Assembly: GCA_963575745.1 (NCBI GenBank)
Contig: CAUYUJ010021684.1
Span: 47,501 to 111,500 of the forward strand
From: Prorocentrum cordatum
Lineage: Eukaryota > Sar > Dinophyceae > Prorocentrales > Prorocentraceae
DNA: 64,000 nt
Direction: 5' to 3'
This document shows positions 1-10,028 of this stretch, piece after piece. Below the pieces are notes generated by a model. That model saw nothing but the letters and a program-made list of their open reading frames with translations, was not told the DNA's origin and did not search any database. A program made the position numbers and the translations under genes. Position 1 is the stretch's first letter, and each line of letters begins with the position of its first letter.

Positions 1-1
1 C

Positions 2-418
2 GCTGAGGGGTACGACGAGGCCTTCGCGACGGCCCAGGGTTGTGACCACAACACGTGGCAGATGCACAAGATGCCGATCAAGGCTTCGTACTGCGACGCG
101 TGGCTCACGGCCTGCGCAAAGGACAGGTTCTGCGCGACGGGTGGCGGTGACTTCTTCAGCTGCGCGGCGCACTACGAGGCCTCCGACGCCAGCGCGGCCG
201 AGATCGCTCGCCTGGAGGCGGACTTGGAGCAGAGCTCGGGGCTGGGTGCCGGCATCGTTGCCGTCATCTCTGCGCTGGCAGTCTTCGCCGCTCTCGGGGT
301 GTCGGGCGCGTGCTGGCTGGTCCACCGTGAGAAGAAGGGGCGGCCCGTGTTCGGGGAGCTGCGGGAGCCGAGCGTGCCGGCCGCAAGCGACGGCATGGCC
401 ATCGGCAATTCCGCTTGA
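2..418 (+). CDS. Folate-receptor-like membrane protein, copy A (3' end only)
   Basis: This is the C-terminal 138 codons of a gene cut by the window edge, read from base 2 to TGA at 416-418. It contains the last cysteines of the folate-receptor-like ectodomain (SYCDAW, RFCATGG, FSCAAH). Then come an acidic juxtamembrane stretch, one hydrophobic transmembrane helix and a basic 31-residue tail beginning HREKKGRP. It is almost identical to the complete copy at 10029-10997; one visible amino-acid change is Ala for Thr near the C-terminus (SDGMA versus SDGMT). Whether this copy also has the TPP riboswitch cannot be seen, because the leader lies left of the window. High identity and an open frame suggest a recent duplicate that may be functional. 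Confidence 0.85.
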   Translation, partial: AEGYDEAFATAQGCDHNTWQMHKMPIKASYCDAWLTACAKDRFCATGGGDFFSCAAHYEASDASAAEIARLEADLEQSSGLGAGIVAVISALAVFAALGVSGACWLVHREKKGRPVFGELREPSVPAASDGMAIGNSA

Positions 419-866
419 GCAGGCGGGCCGCAGAGACATGTATGTACAGAATGATTGGACCGAAGGCGCCTGCGGCGGACAACCGCTGCCCCCTTCTGCC
501 CCCTGGAAACGCCTGCGTGGCCACGCGCTGTGGACACGCTCGGGGGAACAGTTGGGGAGACAGACAGAGATGGATAGAGAGAGAGGACGAGGACGAGGGC
601 GAGGGCGAGGACGGGGAGAGGGAGGTGGAGGCGGAGGAGGAGGAGGCCTCTTGGAGGCCTCTTGGGCCTCCTGTCCTGGGGGGCTTCCTTCGGGCCCCGT
701 GAGGGTATCTGAGAGCCTCTTGGCGGCCTCTCAAGGGGCTGTGGATGCTTCCCGGCCGTATTGGAGGTCTTTGTGGCCCTCGTGGGGCCGTCTTGGGGTC
801 TTCTTGTGCAGTCTTAGGCCCTCTTGACCCGTCCTGGGGCCCTCTTGGGGGCTCCTGGGGCCGCCT

Positions 867-1040
867 GGCAGTGCTTGGCATTGCTTGACACTGCTTGGCA
901 CTGCTTGGCATTGCTTGGCACTGCTTGGCACTGCTTGGTATTGCTTGGCATTGCTTGACATTGCTTGGCATTGCTTGGCATTGCTTTGCATTGCTTGACT
1001 TTGCTTGACTCTGCTTTGCATGTTGTGGCATTGCTTGGCA
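867..1040. repeat. TTGCTTGGCA minisatellite
   Basis: About seventeen imperfect tandem copies of a 10-bp unit (TTGCTTGGCA and variants). The equivalent tract in the second duplication copy lies at about 11429-11580 and is shorter. It creates spurious open frames on the minus strand rich in Lys-Gln-Cys-Gln. Confidence 0.9.
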
Positions 1041-1217
1041 TTGCTCCGCACGAGGTACCGAGGGCGGGGAACCCGAGGAACCCGAAGAACCTCCGAGCAA
1101 CGAGCAAAGTAACAGTAGGAGGCACCAACCTTTCACCAAGTCAGAACCCCCTAGGCAAGCCTAGTTGGGAAAACAGGAGAGGGCTCGAATCCTTGACTCA
1201 CCTAAGGAAAACCAATG

Positions 1218-3290
1218 ATTTGGGCATATTCAGAACCGCCTGGAGGGCCTAGTGGAGCCATGTTAGGCCGTCTCGCGAGCCTCTTGAGCCGTCCTGGACT
1301 GTCTTGGGGTCATATTGGGCCGTTTCGGCTGCATATTGAGGCCATCTTGGCATCTTGGTGCCACCATCTCGGAGGCGTCGTGGGACGTCTTGGAGGCCAT
1401 GTTGGGCCATTCTGGAGGCGAGTTGCATTGACTTTGTGGTCTTTCCGGGTTGCTGGCATGCTGAGCCAGAAACCTTTTGGAAGGGCCCGAAGGGGAAGTA
1501 CACATTAGGCCCGCTGCGCACCCTTTTGCAAGCAGAAGGGGATCGCGGATCGAAGACGCCGACGGCCAATCACAGCCGCCCCCTGCCTTTTGGAAACGCC
1601 CACGCGGCTAAACGTTGGGCCGAAGCTTGGCGACGCTATTATAACATGTGTTTCCCTAGCCGGTGTGGAACCCCTTGGGGGGGAACATTGAGGAGAGTAA
1701 GAGAAAGGAGGATGAGGAGACGGAGGAGGAGGAGGACGAGGAGGAGGAGGAAGAAGAGGAGGCCGTCTCGAGGCCTTCTTGATGCCTCCTGGAACTTCTT
1801 GGTGGCCTCTGAGAGGCCTCTTGGGGGCCTCACTGGGGCCGCAGAGGGGCCTTCTGAAGCCTTTGGAGCTTCTTGGAGGTCTCTGACGGGCCTTTGGCGT
1901 TCGGAGGCCGTCTTGGGGCCTTCTCTGGGCAGTCGTGGGTCCCTCTTTCTCGGCGCTTGAGGGCAATCGTGGAGGTCGATGGGGCCTTCTTGCTTGGGGG
2001 CCTCTTGGGGGCTCTCTTGGGCCGTCTTGTGTGCCTCTTGGGGGTCTCTTGGGCCGTCTTGCGGCGATCTTGGGGGCCTATGGGGCTGAGCGTCGGGAGA
2101 TCGAAAAGGCGAGCACGCGAACATGGTCGGGAAACCTGTGTGGAAAATCAATGATGTTGTCCTCTTGGAGCACTCTTGGGGCGTCTTGGGGGCCTCTTGG
2201 GCCGTCTGGAGGGCTTCTTCGGCCGTCTTGAAGGCGTCTTGGGATCATCTTGGGCTCCGTTGGGGCAATCTTTGCCATCTTGGAGGCCATCTTGGAGCAA
2301 TATTGGCCGTCTTGGAGGCGAGTTTTCTGGTGTTTCCCCTACGTGCGCGTCCTTGCGCGCCCTTGCGCGCCGTTGCGCGTCATTGCGCGCCTTTGCGCGT
2401 CCTTCTGGGTGGCCTGCGGGTTGGGCCGAAGGCCTGTTAGAAACCTTCGAGACGGACCAACAATTTCCGAGCATTTGGCACGCCGGGCACCCTTGTGGCA
2501 AGCCAACAGGGGGCGGCGGATCGAAGACGCCTACGGCGAATCACCGCCGCCCCCTGCCTTTTTGGAAGCGCCTATGTGGCCGAACGTTGAGGCCAGACCT
2601 GCCAAGCTATCGGACCACGTGTTCCCCGAATCGGTTTGGAAAGCCTTCGGGGAACACGTGGGCATCTTGAAGGTCATCTTGGCCGTCTTGGAGGCCTCTT
2701 GGGCAAGCTTTGGGCGATCTTTGGGGCTTTTTGGGCCGTCTCGGGCCAGCTTCGAGCCAACTTCGGCCATCTTGGTGGGTTCCTGGCACGTCTGAAGCCG
2801 TCGGAAGCCGTTTGGGGGGCCTCTATGGGCCGACTTGGGGCCCGCTTGGAATGCTCCAGGGCCGTCTTGGAGGCCATCTTGGGCGTCTGGAGGCCATCTT
2901 GGGCGTGTTGGAGGCCTCTTGGGCCCTCTTGGGGCCCTCTAGGGGCCATCTTGGAGGCCACTTGGGCCATCATGGGGCTCTCTTGGGGGCCTCTTGGGCG
3001 ATCTTGGGGGCTTCTTGGGCCGTCTTGAGCCGTCGGAGAGCCGAAAAGGCGCAAATGCCAAAATCCTTCAAAAACCAAGGAAAATCAATGATTTTGGCCT
3101 CTTCGGACTCTCCTGGAGGACCTCTTGGAGGCCTCTTGGGCCGTCTGGGAGGCCTCTGGGGGGCCTCTTGGGCCGTCTTGGGCCGTCTTGGACTCTCTTG
3201 GGCCGTTTTGGAGGCCGTCTTGGACCATCTCGGGCGGACTTGGAGGCCATCTTGGGCCATCTTCGCGATTTTTTGAGGATGTCCCGAGCG
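1218..3290. repeat. Degenerate short-period repeat around GGCCGTCTTGG
   Basis: About 2 kb in which GGCCGTCTTGG, GGGGGCCTCTTGG and GGAGGCCATCTTGG variants recur every 12-25 bases with no exact period. The matching tract in duplication copy B is about 11772-12830. Frames inside it have low-complexity Gly/Leu/Trp or Arg/Pro/Gln composition and no recognisable domain, so no gene is called. Confidence 0.8.
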
Positions 3291-3837
3291 AAACGGCCGT
3301 TTTTGGGCATTGACAGATGGGTTTTGTGAGATTTACGGGTGGCCGGCGGGACGGGCCGAAGCCCACGGGGGAGTTCTTTTAGAAAAAGAACCAAAACCAA
3401 AACCTGAATCGTCCAGCACGCCGTGCACCCCTGCAAGCAGGGGGCGGCGGATCCAGTGGCTCTCGGCCCATCTCGCCACCGTGCCTGGAGCGTGCACCAG
3501 AAGCTTCTCGAAGGCCTCTTGAGCGCTCCTGTTGAGAGTCCCCTGAGGCCTCCTGGGTCGCCGGAGGCCTTGGGGGCATCTTCTGGAGGAGGCGTCCGGG
3601 GGCTCCTTCGAGTTCCACCTCGTTGGGCCCTTCTCGGGGGCTCAGGGGCTGTCTTGGGAATGCTGGGCAGACCGAAAGAAGGCGAGGCCACGAAAGTCAC
3701 AAGATTCCACGCAGTACTTTGCCTGACAGGCTTGGTCTCTCCGGCGGGCTCCCAGAGTCTCCAAGATGGGTTTTTGTGGCGATCTTGGAGCATGTTGAAT
3801 GAATCATAGCAGCGCAAGGAAGAGCTTGCACAACAAG

Positions 3838-4001
3838 CGTACAGTGCCGGTTTTAATACATGCTCCGCGTGCAGATCATGTATTAACAATGCAGGGTTTA
3901 GTACTAAAAGCAACGATGAGTTCATGCATATATTTATTCATACATTAATCATGTCTCAAAAATCATATATTATTGAAAATCCCATGTATTAAAAATTGCC
4001 T
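3838..4001. mobile_element. AT-rich insertion with 12-bp inverted repeats (candidate MITE)
   Basis: Copy A has about 164 extra bases here compared with 13440/13441 in copy B. The insert is strikingly AT-rich in a GC-rich region. It contains a perfect 12-bp inverted repeat, TTTTAATACATG at 3851-3862 and CATGTATTAAAA at 3983-3994, with another CATGTATTAA near 3877. No clear target-site duplication is visible, so the exact ends are uncertain. The alternative is a deletion in copy B. Confidence 0.55.
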
Positions 4002-4128
4002 TGTATGCCTAAGGAGATCCATCTGCACTTCCGAGGCTTTGGGAGACGCCGTGCGGAGAGCCCCGGGAGCGGAGGTCGCCGGGACGTCATGCGTCCAGCA
4101 CCCCTCTACCAGCATTTGCTTTCGACAC

Positions 4129-4301
4129 TCGGGGGTGGACAGACCTCCTACCCTGACACGTCGATTAAGGAATTGGCCGTTTTCGGCGGTTCGCAAGAGG
4201 GCGTCGCGGCCGTCATTTTTGCGGGTCCAGGTCCGTCGGTTTCTGCCCCAGGCCGTTTTCACTAAGGGAGGTTTACTAAAGGGAGGTTTGTCCTCCGCCG
4301 A
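4129..4301. mobile_element. TCGG-family MITE, copy 1
   Basis: A 173-bp non-coding element bounded by imperfect 20-bp terminal inverted repeats starting TCGGGGGTGGACAGACC and ending in its complement (GGTTTGTCCTCCGCCGA). It is flanked by GACAC at 4124-4128 and 4302-4306, a 5-bp target duplication. Duplication copy B carries the empty site with one GACAC near 13700, which proves insertion after the duplication or loss by precise excision. Related copies lie at 16195-16348 and 60990-61164. Confidence 0.88.
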
Positions 4302-4980
4302 GACACTCAGAATCAAGGTTTGTTCGAGGTTTCGAAACATTCTGTTCAGTGCAAGCGGCACGGCGGCGGATTTGGCTGGACTTGCGGGGCTTGGCTTGGA
4401 GAGCCACGTTGTTCGTTTCGACCCCCCCCAGCACAGTTGTGGCTCCACCACTGACGGCTGCTCTTTCATCTTAGGGGCCATGTCTCTTTCAAGTTTCCAT
4501 TTCCGTTGCATCGAAGTGGGTGATTGACACGTCCGCGCACGCACCCCTCTTCCACGACCAACAAAGTGTTCGAGATGCGCTCGCTGTTTAGAGAGCGTGC
4601 CACAGTAGAGCGTGCCGTGTGGGCCAAGGCCTGAGCAGCAATGATTGGAGTCATGGACGCCCCGCAAATCCCCATCAGCCCACCCAGAAACGATTCCCGG
4701 GCAAGCTCTCGATGGAAGGGAGGCGGAGGATGGATCAGCAGCGGAGCAAGTTAAGCAGAGGATCTTCGCGGGCTGCGCAGGGAGACGAGAGGGCGCGCGC
4801 GATCGGGCGCGAGGGGGACGAGGAGGAGAGAGGAGGGATCACTGACCAATCTGCCAGGGCCGCCATTTGGCAGCCCTTCGGGGGTGACGCAGGCGCTGTC
4901 ACATGGGAGCACCCTTCGCCTGGGGACAGCCCCATGTCGTAGCCTCTTACCGAGAATTGACGGCCAGGTGAGCCCCTTGA

Positions 4981-5440
4981 GCTGCGTTCGCATGCCGCAC
5001 CCCCCCTCAATTTGGTTGACCCTTCACACGCCGAGTGGCCCCATTGGGAGCTCCAACGAAGGCGCCAGTGGCTGCGTTCGCATGCCGCCCCCCCGCTTCG
5101 GCACAACCCTCACACGGTTCATGGCCCCATGGGAAGTTCCATTGAAAGCGTCAGTGGTTGCGTTCGCATGCCGCCTCCCCCTTGCATTTTGACACGCCGT
5201 TCACACGCTTCGTGGCCCCATGGGGAGCTCCACCGAAGGCCACCGTGGCTGCGTTCGCATGCCGCGCCCCCCCCCCCTTGGCACACCCCTCACACGCTTC
5301 GTGGCACAATGCAGAGCTCCACTGAAAGCCCCAGTGACAGCGCTAGCATACTGCCACCCCTTTCACTTTGGCACACCCTTCACACGCTTCGTGGCCCCAG
5401 AGGAAGCTTCACCGGAGGCCTGGCTGCGTTCGCATGCCGC
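4981..5440. repeat. 88-bp minisatellite, five units plus a partial
   Basis: Units start near 4981, 5071, 5157, 5248, 5337 and 5423 (86-91 bp each). Most begin GCTGCGTTCGCATGCCGC and contain a CACACGCTTCGTGGCCCCATGGG-like core (here split at its variable bases). The array begins exactly where similarity between duplication copies A and B stops. Decayed fragments of the unit continue to about 5640. Frames through it are low complexity, so no gene is called. Confidence 0.88.
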
Positions 5441-5771
5441 GCGTGCATGTCTTCTCCAGTTTCTCCCGGTGCTTGTCAGCCGCACCAAGTTACATCAGCT
5501 TGTACCATGTTTCGTGTGACCTCCGCGCCCCCTGCGGGTGGCCCCTGCGGAAGCGCCCGCATGGCGGCCCCGCCTCATTTCCGCATTCCCTTGGTGCTTC
5601 TCATGGCCCCGTAGCGAGTTCCACCGAAGGTTGTTCGTCACATATGGTTGGGTGCTTCGTTTGGATAATGCTTTGCTTATTACTGCTCGTGCCAGTATGT
5701 TCACCACTCCCATCATATCTGCTTGATCCAGTACCTCTCCCATCGTTGCCCCCGTCACGACGAATATTGAT

Positions 5772-5818
5772 AGTGTTACTACTACATCTACTTCTACTTC
5801 TACGTCCTACTTCTACTT

Positions 5819-5897
<79 letters not shown>

Positions 5898-5898
5898 G

Positions 5899-5933
<35 letters not shown>

Positions 5934-6227
5934 CTACTACTACCTACTACTACCTACTACTACCTACTACTACGATGACGACCACTAATACTATTACCAT
6001 TGCTACTGCTACTTCTAGTACTAGTGCTACTACTACTACTACTACTACTAGTACTACTACTACTATTGCGACTACTACTGGTACTGCTACTACTACTATC
6101 ACTACTACTACCCCTACTACTACGACTACTACTTCTACGACCACTACTACTACTACTACTCCTACTGCTACTACTACTACGCCTATTACTTCTACTACTA
6201 CTACGACTACTACTACTACTACTACTT

Positions 6228-6267
<40 letters not shown>

Positions 6268-6976
6268 ACTACTACTACTACTACTACTACTTCTACTTCT
6301 ACTTCTACTTCTTCTATTACTACTACTAACGCTATGTAGCTATTTACTACGAGTACTATTATTACTACGACTACTACTATCATGACTACGACTAGTACTG
6401 GTACTACCACTACTACTACCACTACGACTACCACTATGATTACTCCCACCGCTACGAGTATTACCACTACGACTACTACCGCGATTTATCATATTATTTG
6501 CAAAACTACTACTAGTAGTACTATTGCTATTAGTACTACTATTACTACTGGTACCACTACTACTACTTAGCTGACGACTATTACAGCTACCACCACTGCA
6601 AGTGCGACTACTACTTCTACGCCTACTGCTGCTACTACTAGCACTACCAGTACTATGTCCACACAGACGTTTACGAGTACTACAACCGCTCATGCGACGT
6701 TAATTCGTATTACGACCACCACTACTGCGACTACTATCACTACAGTTACGTTAGTATTACTACGGCTGCTTCTATTACGTAGCCAACTATCAGTACTACT
6801 ACAACTACTCGACTACTACTCCTACTACTACCCCTTCTATTACTACAACCACTATTACGACTATTACTACTACAACTGCTACTACTAATACTATTATTAA
6901 GACGGTTCTTAGTATTACGACTGTTACTATGTCCATTATTTCGGTTGTTATTACGATTGTTTTTATTACTACTACG

Positions 6977-7008
<32 letters not shown>

Positions 7009-7141
7009 CACTCTTACTACTTTTACGACCAAAACAATTATTACTACGACTACCATTGCTACCTCTACTACGACTACGACTTTATTAGTACTACTACCAC
7101 TGCTTCCACTACTACTACTACTACTACGACGACTACTACTT

Positions 7142-7174
<33 letters not shown>

Positions 7175-7189
7175 TTTCGATTGCTACTG

Positions 7190-7226
<37 letters not shown>

Positions 7227-7462
7227 TACTACTACTACTACTGCTACTGCTGCTATTACTATTACTACTACTGCTACTATTACTCCTACTACTACCACGA
7301 CTACTACTCCGATTATCAGTACTACTACTACTACCGCCACCATGGCTATTATTATCTTGATTCGCAGTGTTCCAATTTCCAGTAGTAGTAGTAGTACTAC
7401 TACGTCTACCACTACTACTACTGCTACTACTACTACTACTACTTATGCTGCTGCTGCGACTG

Positions 7463-7502
<40 letters not shown>

Positions 7503-7533
7503 GAATAGTAATAATAATAATGATTATCAGTAT

Positions 7534-7570
<37 letters not shown>

Positions 7571-7645
7571 GCTAGCACTTCGACCACTGCTACTACTACT
7601 ACGCTGCTACTGCTACTACTACTATAACACTACTACCACTGCTAT

Positions 7646-7680
<35 letters not shown>

Positions 7681-7748
7681 TACTGCCACTACCAGTACCA
7701 CTACTATTACTACGACTACTACTGCTACTTCTCCACTACCGGTACTAG

Positions 7749-7781
<33 letters not shown>

Positions 7782-7825
7782 GTACTTCTACTACGACTAC
7801 TACTACTCCTATTACTACGACGACG

Positions 7826-7856
<31 letters not shown>

Positions 7857-7891
7857 TTGCTACTACTACTGCTTCCACTACTACTACTACG

Positions 7892-7938
<47 letters not shown>

Positions 7939-8023
7939 TACCCTACTACTACTACTACTACTACTACTACTAATAATAATAATAATAATAATATATCGTC
8001 TAGTACTACTATTACTACTACTA

Positions 8024-8100
<77 letters not shown>

Positions 8101-8108
8101 ACTACTAG

Positions 8109-8182
<74 letters not shown>

Positions 8183-8199
8183 TCACGAGTACGACTATT
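5772..8199. repeat. Giant imperfect TAC/ACT trinucleotide tract
   Basis: About 2.4 kb of almost pure period-3 sequence (TAC/CTA/ACT on this strand), with scattered substitutions (TGC, TTC, GAC, TAT) and one TAATAA cluster near 7970-7992. All reading frames give homopolymeric Thr, Leu, Tyr, Ser or Val runs and are not genes. The size is exceptional for a trinucleotide microsatellite. Confidence 0.97.
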
Positions 8200-8204
8200 G
8201 CTAC

Positions 8205-9310
8205 GGACCTCCAACATCTGTCAGCATTCCAAGGAGTTCCGCAGGAATCCTGAGGAGGCCTTCGAACCCGAAGGAATCATCATACATCCTCACGGCTCCC
8301 ATGTGCAAGGCGTTGCCCATAGGATTGTTTTGGGAATATCCTGGAATGTTCTTCCGGCATCCTTGTTGGAGTCTTTGGGATCCAGTGGAATCCAGAGGAA
8401 ATTTCTGGCATCCTTCGGAATCCGCAGGCACCCTGAGGAATCCGTAGGATCCTTGTTAATCCGGAGGTATCCCGAGGAATCTTTCGGAGTGTTGACGATT
8501 CTTGTGTGATCTTGAGAAATCCAGGGCATTCCATTGGAGTCCTTCTGAATCTTATGGGGTATTCAGGGGTTCTCGGGATCCCGGAGCATTTAGGGAATAT
8601 TTGGGAATCTTTGGGGATCCAGCGGAATCTCTCGGAAACCCGAGGGGTTTTGAGGAATCCCGAGGTCCCAGAGGAATCCTGAGGAATTCTGAGGAATCCT
8701 TGGAAATCTTGCGGAGATCTTCGGGATCGTTGGGAATCTTTGTGGACCTTGAGGAATCCTTGTGGACCTTTTGGGGATCCGGACAAATCCTTTGGAATCC
8801 TGAAGAATATTGCGGAACCTTCTGGAATCATCAGGGGCCCAGAGCCTTCGGAGTCCTGAGGTGTCCTTCAGAATCTCCTGGGAATTCTGAGGATTCCTGA
8901 GGTTTCTTCTCGGGATCCTTGGGAATCCTGGAAAATCCCTTGGGGCCCTTAGGAATCCTTCGGCATCCAAAGAAACCCTCTCGAAGCATTCGGGAACCCT
9001 CGGGAATCTGGAGGAACCCTTAGGAACCGTTAGGGGTCCTTAGGAATCCATCGGCGGGGTCCTGAGGAATCCTGAAGAATCCCGAGGAACTTTTAAGATT
9101 CTCAACAAATATTACGGATTGCTGAGGATTCCGAACGAAGCGTAAGGGCCCCATGAGGAATCCAGAGAATTCCGAACAGATCTTCAATTGTGTTGAGGAA
9201 AGTTCCAGATTCCCAACGAATCCTCGTTCATCCTGCGGTCCCTACGGAATCCGGAAGACTGTGCGGAATCCTGAGATCCCGAACAGATCCTCAAGAGTAT
9301 TGGGTTTCCT
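8205..9310. repeat. Degenerate GAGGAATCC repeat
   Basis: About 1.1 kb in which GAGGAATCC, CGGAATCC, GGGATCC and similar 8-11-base words recur irregularly. It abuts the TAC tract. No conserved protein frame is present on either strand. Confidence 0.75.
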
Positions 9311-9854
9311 TCGGTCGAGGGATCACGGTCACGGTTGAGGTCAAGCACGTGCGTTGTGCAAAAATCACGGTCGAGGTGGCGAGCCGTCGGCGATACGCAA
9401 CATATCGGAGTTTGTTAGGCTCGTTTTGCATCCAGACGCGTCCTATTGTGATCTCTCTTTTGATCGATACCTTGTTCAAGCGTCCCCGAAACGGCGCAAC
9501 CGCCTCCGACCGATCGCAATTGGTTGCGATCGGTTCGAAGTGGTCGACAATCGGTCCGAAACGGTTGCGATCGGTCGCGGTTGCTCGGGTTCCGTGGGCC
9601 AACAAGGGAGCCTTTCGCTGTGGGACGTGGGCCTTTGTTCGAGGCTTGGATATCGGCAGGGTCTGCCAGCGGTGTGGCTGAGGCCGGGGGACGGAACACA
9701 AGGGGAAAGGGGAAGGAAGGAACGTGAAGGCGAATGCAAGAGGAGCAAGGAGAGAAAACCAAATTGGTGCCGGAAGCCGTAGCGTGAGGTCTGGATGAAT
9801 ATGAGTCTTCTCGTGTACGCCATGATGCTTCACATCGCACGCAACATCACTCAT
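9311..9854. other. Upstream region of the riboswitch gene, no gene seen
   Basis: No coding region is recognised. A perfect 10-bp hairpin with a four-base loop lies at 9510-9533 (CCGATCGCAA / TTGCGATCGG), and further GCGATCGG words follow to 9575. Dinoflagellate promoters have no TATA consensus that could be recognised here. Confidence 0.6.
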
Positions 9855-9866
9855 CATTGGCTCAAG
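9855..9866 (+). other. Possible relict dinoflagellate spliced-leader fragment
   Basis: CATTGGCTCAAG ends in TTGGCTCAAG, which matches the last ten bases of the 22-nt spliced leader added to dinoflagellate mRNAs. It lies 20 bases upstream of the TPP aptamer and 163 bases before the start codon. Relict leaders mark genes formed by reverse transcription and reinsertion of a trans-spliced mRNA, and the gene here is intronless as that route predicts. Ten bases could occur by chance, so this is suggestive only. Confidence 0.45.
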
Positions 9867-9886
9867 TGCCACAATTCGCGGCCATC

Positions 9887-9968
9887 GGTTGTGCGGGTGC
9901 CCACTCAGAGTGAGCTGAGAACATACCGCTTGAACCTGATCAGGTTAGGACCTGCGCAGGGAACAACC
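9887..9968 (+). promoter_or_regulatory. TPP (THI-box) riboswitch aptamer
   Basis: All elements of the thiamin pyrophosphate aptamer can be paired. P1 is GGTTGT 9887-9892 with ACAACC 9963-9968. P2 is GCGG 9893-9896 with CCGC 9926-9929. P3 is GCCCAC 9899-9904 with GTGAGC 9910-9915 (one mismatch). P4 is CCTG 9935-9938 with CAGG 9957-9960. P5 is CAGG 9941-9944 with CCTG 9951-9954. The conserved ligand-binding words are present: CTGAGA at 9915-9920 (pyrimidine sensor), ACCTGATC at 9934-9941, and GCGCAGGGAA at 9954-9963 (pyrophosphate sensor side). It sits 60 bases upstream of the folate-receptor-like gene on the same strand. The reading frame of that gene happens to stay open through the aptamer. 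In eukaryotes such aptamers usually act through splice-site choice. Confidence 0.95.
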
Positions 9969-9970
9969 AC

Positions 9971-10005
9971 CGCATCTCACTCATATCTCGCTCGTATCAC
10001 CATAG
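9971..10005 (+). promoter_or_regulatory. Candidate trans-splice acceptor between riboswitch and gene
   Basis: A pyrimidine-rich stretch follows the aptamer directly and ends in CATAG at 10001-10005, 24 bases before the start codon. This is a plausible acceptor for spliced-leader addition. If it is used, the aptamer would be removed with the outron; if an upstream AG is used, the aptamer stays in the mRNA leader. Such a choice would be a natural expression platform. This is inference from position and composition. Confidence 0.35.
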
Positions 10006-10028
10006 TGCGTCTGTCTCTTTGGGCAAAC

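Larger units (their letters stand above)
1..4979 (+). repeat. Segmental duplication, copy A
   Basis: Position 1 aligns with 10580 and similarity continues, with indels, until a shared CCCCTTG at 4973-4979 (14349-14355 in copy B). The copies are direct. Copy A is longer because it keeps about 930 bp that copy B lacks (2507-3453), a TIR element at 4129-4301 and an AT-rich insertion at 3838-4001. Copy B has its own insertion at 13536-13663. Apart from the gene end at 2-418 the segment is non-coding and repeat-rich. The true left end of copy A lies outside the window. Confidence 0.93.

Noticed and set aside
264-1139. Minus-strand frame rich in SNAKQCQAMP-type repeats
   Set aside because: It is the translation of the 10-bp TTGCTTGGCA minisatellite and appears in several frames at once.
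4981-5440. Regular repeats reminiscent of a CRISPR array
   Set aside because: The whole 88-bp unit is repeated with drift; there are no unique spacers between short conserved repeats, and the genome is eukaryotic.
5772-8199. Many open frames of poly-Thr, Leu, Tyr, Ser or Val on both strands
   Set aside because: They are translations of a trinucleotide repeat with no stop codons in the pattern; no domain, start context or conservation supports a protein.
9795-10028. Longer start for the folate-receptor-like protein (ATG 9795, 78 extra residues)
   Set aside because: It would translate the TPP aptamer and bury the clear signal peptide that begins at ATG 10029. The extension has no recognisable sequence character.
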